53,584 nt of DNA from an uncultured Oscillospiraceae bacterium (GTDB lineage: Bacteria > Bacillota > Clostridia > Oscillospirales > Oscillospiraceae): NCBI GenBank assembly GCA_944385705.1, contig CALWYF010000009.1, positions 1 through 53,584 on the forward strand, in the 5' to 3' direction. Below the pieces are notes generated by a model, which was not told the origin of the DNA, did not search any database, and saw only the letters and a list, made by a program, of their open reading frames with translations. Shown one piece after another: positions 52,049-53,584 of the stretch (positions are counted from its first letter, which is position 1; each line of letters opens with the position of its first letter). The position numbers were made by a program, and so were the translations under genes.

Positions 52049-53584
52049 TTAGTTCCGCTTGTTCTTTTTGAACTTCACCACATACAGGGCCACGCCGCCC
52101 AGTCCCACTGCACACACGGCAATCATGCCTATCCACAGGCCCATGTTGGCGCTGTCCCCGGTCTTGGGGGTAGTCCAGGGCTTGCTGCTGTTGTAAGTGG
52201 GTGTCTGGTTATTGAGGATGGTTTTGGCCTTCACAGTGAAGGTAGTCTCGGCAGTGCCGCCGGAGGACACTATGCCCAGTCTGTGAGTGCCCACGCCCAG
52301 CTGATCCAGGCAGGACTTCTTCAGGGTGACTATAGTGCTGCCCTCTGTCACTGTGTAATAGCTGCTGTTAAGGGTGAAGCCGTTGAGGGTCACGGACTTG
52401 AACTCGCTCACCGGAGCGTCGGAAGTGAAGCTCAGGCCGTTGCTGCTGCCCTGCCGCCACACGGCGTTGGCCCCGGAAATAATCTTGGGCTGAGCCACTT
52501 GGGTCACTCTGATATCCCGGCTGTGGCAGATGCTGCAGGTACGCTCCCAGTAGTTGGGATAGTTGAAGGTCCAGCCGCTCCAGTTGTGATTGCACTGGGT
52601 CTGGGTCTTTACAGGGATTGTCTTGCTCTCCTTGTAGCCGCACTGGCACTGATGCTCCATCAGTCCCTCGGTGGTGGCCGTGGCCTCTTTTACAGTCCGC
52701 CAGGCTCCGAAGCTGTGGGGTGCATAACCGTATTTGTCCGCCGCATTGCTGAGAGTGCAGCCGGAGGCGGTGCAGTCATGCCAGTGGTTGGTATTGTTAT
52801 AGGTCCAGGCGCTGCTCCACTGGTGCTGGTGCTGAGGAGTAGAAACCACGGGTATCTGTTCAGTCTTTACAAAGCCGCAGACGGTGCACTTATATTCCAT
52901 GGTACCGGCAGCGCTGGTAGTGGCCTCCTTGAGGACTTTCCCGCTGTCCCAGCTGTGAGTTCCGAAGCCGTCCTTTTTGCTGTTGTCCGTCTCGGTGCAG
53001 CCCTGGGCAGTGCAGTCATGCCAGTGGAACTGGTCGTTCTTGGTCCAGTCCTTGCTCCAGCTGTGCTGATGCTCCAGCATGGGTATCTCTTCGGTCTTCT
53101 CAGCACCGCAGTCTTTGCAGGTGTAGGTCTTAATGCCCTTCTCCGTGGTGCTGGGTTCCTTGGTCACTTTGCCCTCGTCCCAGTTGTGGGCAGCATAGCC
53201 GTTTTTGCCGGAGTTCTCCTTTATATCGCAGCCATCGGCGGTGCAGTCATGCCAGTGGTAATTGTCGTCATATTTCCAATCGCTGCTCCAGCTGTGGGTG
53301 TGGGTGGGTTCTGTCGTACCTGTGGCGGCTATCTCCTCGGTCTTGGTAGCCTGGCACACCGTGCAGGTAAAGGTCCTTACCCCGGCTTCGGTCGCCGTGG
53401 GCTCCTTGGTCACCTTGCCCTCGTCCCAGGTATGGGCAGCATAGCCGTTCTTGCCGGAGTTCTCCTTTATATCGCAGCCGTCGGCGGTGCAGTCATGCCA
53501 GTGGTAGTTGTCGTCATATTTCCAATCGCTGCTCCAGCTGTGGGTGTGGGTGGGTTCTGTCGTACCTGTGGCGGCTATCTCCTC
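52049..53584 (-). CDS. Repeat-rich cell-wall-anchored surface protein (partial, N-terminus beyond window)
   Basis: An open frame from the right edge to a stop at 52049; the N-terminus lies outside. An internal GTG at 53413 is only a valine of the repeat DEGKVTKEP. Most of it is about four tandem repeats of 80 or so residues, each with HxWSxxWxxxxxxHWHDCTxxGC and a CxxC pair (YTCKDCGAEKTEEIP), so His and Cys pairs could bind metal. The last 130 residues are an Ig-like domain and a sorting signal: TPKTGDSAN, hydrophobic MGLWIGMIAVCAVGLGGVAL and tail KFKKNKRN. It is probably sortase-anchored. The function of such repeats in Clostridia is unknown. Confidence 0.82.
   Translation of the reverse strand, partial: EEIAATGTTEPTHTHSWSSDWKYDDNYHWHDCTADGCDIKENSGKNGYAAHTWDEGKVTKEPTATEAGVRTFTCTVCQATKTEEIAATGTTEPTHTHSWSSDWKYDDNYHWHDCTADGCDIKENSGKNGYAAHNWDEGKVTKEPSTTEKGIKTYTCKDCGAEKTEEIPMLEHQHSWSKDWTKNDQFHWHDCTAQGCTETDNSKKDGFGTHSWDSGKVLKEATTSAAGTMEYKCTVCGFVKTEQIPVVSTPQHQHQWSSAWTYNNTNHWHDCTASGCTLSNAADKYGYAPHSFGAWRTVKEATATTEGLMEHQCQCGYKESKTIPVKTQTQCNHNWSGWTFNYPNYWERTCSICHSRDIRVTQVAQPKIISGANAVWRQGSSNGLSFTSDAPVSEFKSVTLNGFTLNSSYYTVTEGSTIVTLKKSCLDQLGVGTHRLGIVSSGGTAETTFTVKAKTILNNQTPTYNSSKPWTTPKTGDSANMGLWIGMIAVCAVGLGGVALYVVKFKKNKRN
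53192..53584 (-). repeat. 246-bp tandem DNA repeat inside the surface-protein gene
   Basis: The segment from 53192 to 53338 recurs at 53438 to 53584 with only a few substitutions; the offset is 246 bp (82 codons). The last 70 bases are identical in both copies. Earlier copies (52560-53160) are diverged. The recent identity suggests expansion or gene conversion, and the array is cut by the window edge. Confidence 0.85.

Noticed and set aside
1-53584. CRISPR arrays, phage genes, rRNA operons
   Set aside because: Looked for across the window; no regular spacer array, capsid or portal genes, or rRNA sequence was found.

Overview
The window looks like chromosomal DNA of a GC-rich Gram-positive bacterium of class Clostridia, most likely an Oscillospiraceae/Ruminococcaceae-type gut anaerobe. 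The evidence is a T-box leader on pheST, IreB, NrdR, KtrAB, lipoproteins and sortase-type surface proteins instead of outer-membrane proteins, strong GGAGG ribosome sites, TTGACA/TATAAT-type promoters and rho-independent terminators after most operons. The family assignment is inference from gene content and style; no 16S gene is present.

Layout. 1-1200: a damaged left edge with an IS256-type transposase remnant, tRNA-Pro(GGG) and a 19-bp inverted copy of part of that tRNA. 1210-10502: a protease-dead rhomboid-like protein with a zinc ribbon, rlmB, a 928-residue protein that appears to be a degenerate P1B-type ATPase behind a long acidic disordered region, an EF-G-like GTPase, an SGNH-like membrane protein and a lipoprotein. 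10565-19156, mainly minus strand: hom-lysC-asd (aspartate-family amino acids), pyrimidine-nucleoside phosphorylase, an orphan MazF, an SDR reductase with PlsC, and a TTG-started S24-like protein. 19163-25703: a repeat bracketed by two identical hairpins, ireB, pheST under a T-box, a lipoprotein and alr. 25754-28561: an island of small regulatory and membrane genes with two XRE/membrane-protein modules and a TetR switch.

28665-35693: a KaiC-like/PEP-synthase-type fusion, a nagB-glmM-hexapeptide-transferase amino-sugar operon, a DUF421-DUF4363 pair and nrdR. 35960-40560: a lysine riboswitch ahead of an amino-acid ABC transporter (binding protein, permease, ATPase) that is translationally coupled to an M20 peptidase. 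40741-42764: ktrBA potassium uptake. 42822-48825: a glgB-glgA-GH13 glycogen operon. 49061-53584: two cell-wall-anchored surface proteins with C-terminal sorting signals, the second running off the right edge in 82-residue tandem repeats.

The genes are largely housekeeping. The most unusual items are: (i) two XRE modules whose promoters share the same double-operator architecture with identical 46-bp spacing, (ii) the pseudo-P-type ATPase, (iii) the lysine-riboswitch operon that includes a peptidase, (iv) a PheT with an extra EMAP-like insertion, (v) a branching enzyme with a histone-H1-like lysine-rich tail, and (vi) the inverted tRNA fragment beside transposase debris. All calls were made by reading the sequence; no database search was run.
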